NCBI GenBank assembly: GCA_902158745.1
Contig: CABGHH010000090.1
Span: 1 to 6,680, forward strand
DNA from: Candidatus Methanolliviera sp. GoM_asphalt
Lineage (GTDB): Archaea > Halobacteriota > Methanoliparia > Methanoliparales > Methanoliparaceae
Direction: 5' to 3'
Length of the DNA stretch: 6,680 nucleotides
Below, one piece after another: positions 5,348-6,680 of the stretch. How positions within the stretch are numbered: the stretch's first letter is position 1; each line of letters starts with the position of its first letter. The translations under genes were made by a program, and so were the position numbers. The notes below the pieces were generated by a model. The model ran no database searches. It had not been told where the DNA came from and saw nothing but the letters and a program-made list of their open reading frames with translations.

Positions 5348-6680
5348 TCAAATTGTTCTTCTCCAGTTTTTGATCGTTTTATATCGGTACATTGCGCCTA
5401 ATGCCTTGACAGCGGTTTCTATATCTAAATAAACTGGATATCCATTATTTCTAAGTTCGAGACAGACTTGATCGTTGCTTTCTGAACTCGGACCGTACAC
5501 CCAGAAAGTCATCGGCCTGTCTTTGGGTTTTTTAATCTCGTTCAATGTTTGAATATAGAAATCCGCAGACAAAAGTCCTCCAACGATAACACAGAAAATG
5601 CAGTCGACATTTTCATCGTTCAGCATCGCCTCGATCACTGCTCCATAAGGGGATTCACCATTCATAGCATACAGTGGACCCAAATCCGAGGGATTTCCCA
5701 CGAGCGTGGGATGAATATTAAATAATTTTTCATTCGTCTCCGTAGAAAGCTTGGCAAGGGTTAACCCGGATTCAGCTGCGATATCCATCGCCATTATGCC
5801 CGCCCCTCCCGTAAACGTGATTATGCTCAATCGGTTTCCCCTCGGAAGCGGTTGGCACAAGAACGCCGTTGGAATTTCCAATAGTTCTTTGAAAGAATTG
5901 ACCTGTATTACGCCCACCTGCTTGAACGCTGATTCGTAAATTTTTTGGTCCCCTGCCAGAGAACCTGTGTGCGACATGAGTGCCTTTGCGCTCTCTTTGG
6001 TTCTTCCGGGTTTGAGAATCAGGATTGGCTTCTTTTGAGCGACTCTTTTTGCTACATCCAAAAATCTGTGTCCACTCGTTATACATTCGAGGTGCATCGC
6101 GATTACCTTCGTCTCCGAATCATCTGCGAGATATTCCAAGAGATCGCTTTCGTCGACGTCGCATTTATTGCCTAAGTCGCAGATCTTACTGATCCCATAT
6201 CCCCAATCATCATAAGGCATTGCCTGAGGGCCAATTATGCCTGTTTGTGCGACAAAAGCGATACCTCCTTTTTTAATCTTATCATAGCCAATGAGATAAA
6301 TGGCCGTCACAAGACCAGTCGCGGTATTTACGGTGCCAACAGTATTTGGCCCAATAATCCGAATTCTCGTGTGCCTTGCGATCTCAGTAATCTCATTTTG
6401 TAACTTTTTCCCTTCCTCATCCCTCTCTGCGAAACCATCCGCTCCGATAATCACACATTTTACACCTTTTTTTACACAATCTTTTACGATCGAGAGAACT
6501 GTGCGAGCAGGCGTAATTATGATCACCAAATCGATGCTTTCTGGAATATCTTTAATGCTCGGATAAACTTTTACGCCCTGAACCTCATCGTAAGATGGAT
6601 TGGCCAGATATATCCCACCCGAATATCCAAAATTGTGCAGATTTTTCAATAATGCTTGACCACCAAACCAAGTCTGTGAA
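5348..6680 (-). CDS. ADP-forming acyl-CoA synthetase, alpha chain (5' end outside window)
   Basis: This protein would catalyse acyl-CoA + ADP + Pi to acid + CoA + ATP, or the reverse, in the cytoplasm. The reading frame stays open to the right edge: codons before the TTG at 6649 encode SQTWFGGQALL, which continues the CoA-binding domain, so the true start is outside and the TTG is not the start. Numbering from that TTG: CoA-binding Rossmann domain to about 120 (YLANP, IIITPA, IGPNTVG at 99-105); succinyl-CoA-synthetase-like domain from about 128 (FVAQTGIIG, ICDLGNKCDVDESDLLEYLADD); phosphohistidine loop LMSHTGSLAG with catalytic His227; then a further ligase domain (TFTGGAGIMAMD at 279-290) to the end. 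The usual GPNC is GPNT here. The chain ends without an ATP-grasp domain, so a separate beta chain, not in this window, would be needed. It lies upstream of and in the same direction as the FAD/Fe-S pair, 218 nt away. Acyl specificity cannot be read. Confidence 0.9.
   Translation of the reverse strand, partial: SQTWFGGQALLKNLHNFGYSGGIYLANPSYDEVQGVKVYPSIKDIPESIDLVIIITPARTVLSIVKDCVKKGVKCVIIGADGFAERDEEGKKLQNEITEIARHTRIRIIGPNTVGTVNTATGLVTAIYLIGYDKIKKGGIAFVAQTGIIGPQAMPYDDWGYGISKICDLGNKCDVDESDLLEYLADDSETKVIAMHLECITSGHRFLDVAKRVAQKKPILILKPGRTKESAKALMSHTGSLAGDQKIYESAFKQVGVIQVNSFKELLEIPTAFLCQPLPRGNRLSIITFTGGAGIMAMDIAAESGLTLAKLSTETNEKLFNIHPTLVGNPSDLGPLYAMNGESPYGAVIEAMLNDENVDCIFCVIVGGLLSADFYIQTLNEIKKPKDRPMTFWVYGPSSESNDQVCLELRNNGYPVYLDIETAVKALGAMYRYKTIKNWRRTI

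Noticed and set aside
6647..6649. TTG at 6649 as the start codon of the acyl-CoA synthetase.
   Set aside because: The frame stays open to the right edge and the upstream codons encode plausible CoA-binding-domain sequence, so the gene is truncated by the window and not started here.

Overview
The window looks archaeal. The signs are an ADP-forming acyl-CoA synthetase alpha chain, a flavoprotein/CCG-domain iron-sulfur pair of the GlcD/HdrD kind, TATA-like boxes with short T-runs instead of bacterial -35/-10 boxes and hairpin terminators, good GGAGG-type ribosome sites, and frequent AGA/AGG and ATA codons. A strictly anaerobic lineage of the Archaeoglobi/Methanosarcinales/ANME type would fit, but no single gene fixes the taxon. 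By eye the DNA is moderately AT-rich.

Layout: (1) bases 1-319, minus strand, hold the 5' part of a decayed IS5-like transposase, broken by at least two frameshifts and cut by the window edge. (2) About 320-476 is a regulatory spacer with a TATA-like box next to a small palindrome. (3) 477-2420, plus strand, is a 647-residue Old Yellow Enzyme of the 2,4-dienoyl-CoA/enoate reductase type (FMN barrel, Fe-S cysteines, FAD and NAD(P) folds). (4) 2421-2569 is a convergent spacer. (5) 5129 down to 2570, minus strand, is a translationally coupled pair: an FAD-linked dehydrogenase overlapping by 8 nt an iron-sulfur HdrD/GlcF-like protein. (6) 5130-5347 is a 218-nt leader with a TATA-like box and a possible 15-codon upstream ORF. 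(7) 5348 to the right edge, minus strand, is the alpha chain of an ADP-forming acyl-CoA synthetase whose start lies outside the window.

Inferred joint role: catabolism or interconversion of organic acids in an anaerobe. The synthetase would interconvert an acid and its CoA thioester with ATP gain or use. The FAD/Fe-S pair would oxidise a hydroxy-acid-like or related substrate and pass electrons through 4Fe-4S clusters to a CCG-domain site. The OYE-type enzyme would reduce (or run in reverse on) an alpha,beta-unsaturated acid or acyl-CoA. No substrate can be read from the sequence. I see no defence system, CRISPR array, tRNA or rRNA. The most unusual points are the cysteine-depleted first CCG domain, the altered Fe-S spacing in the OYE protein, and the in-frame small ORF ahead of the FAD subunit.
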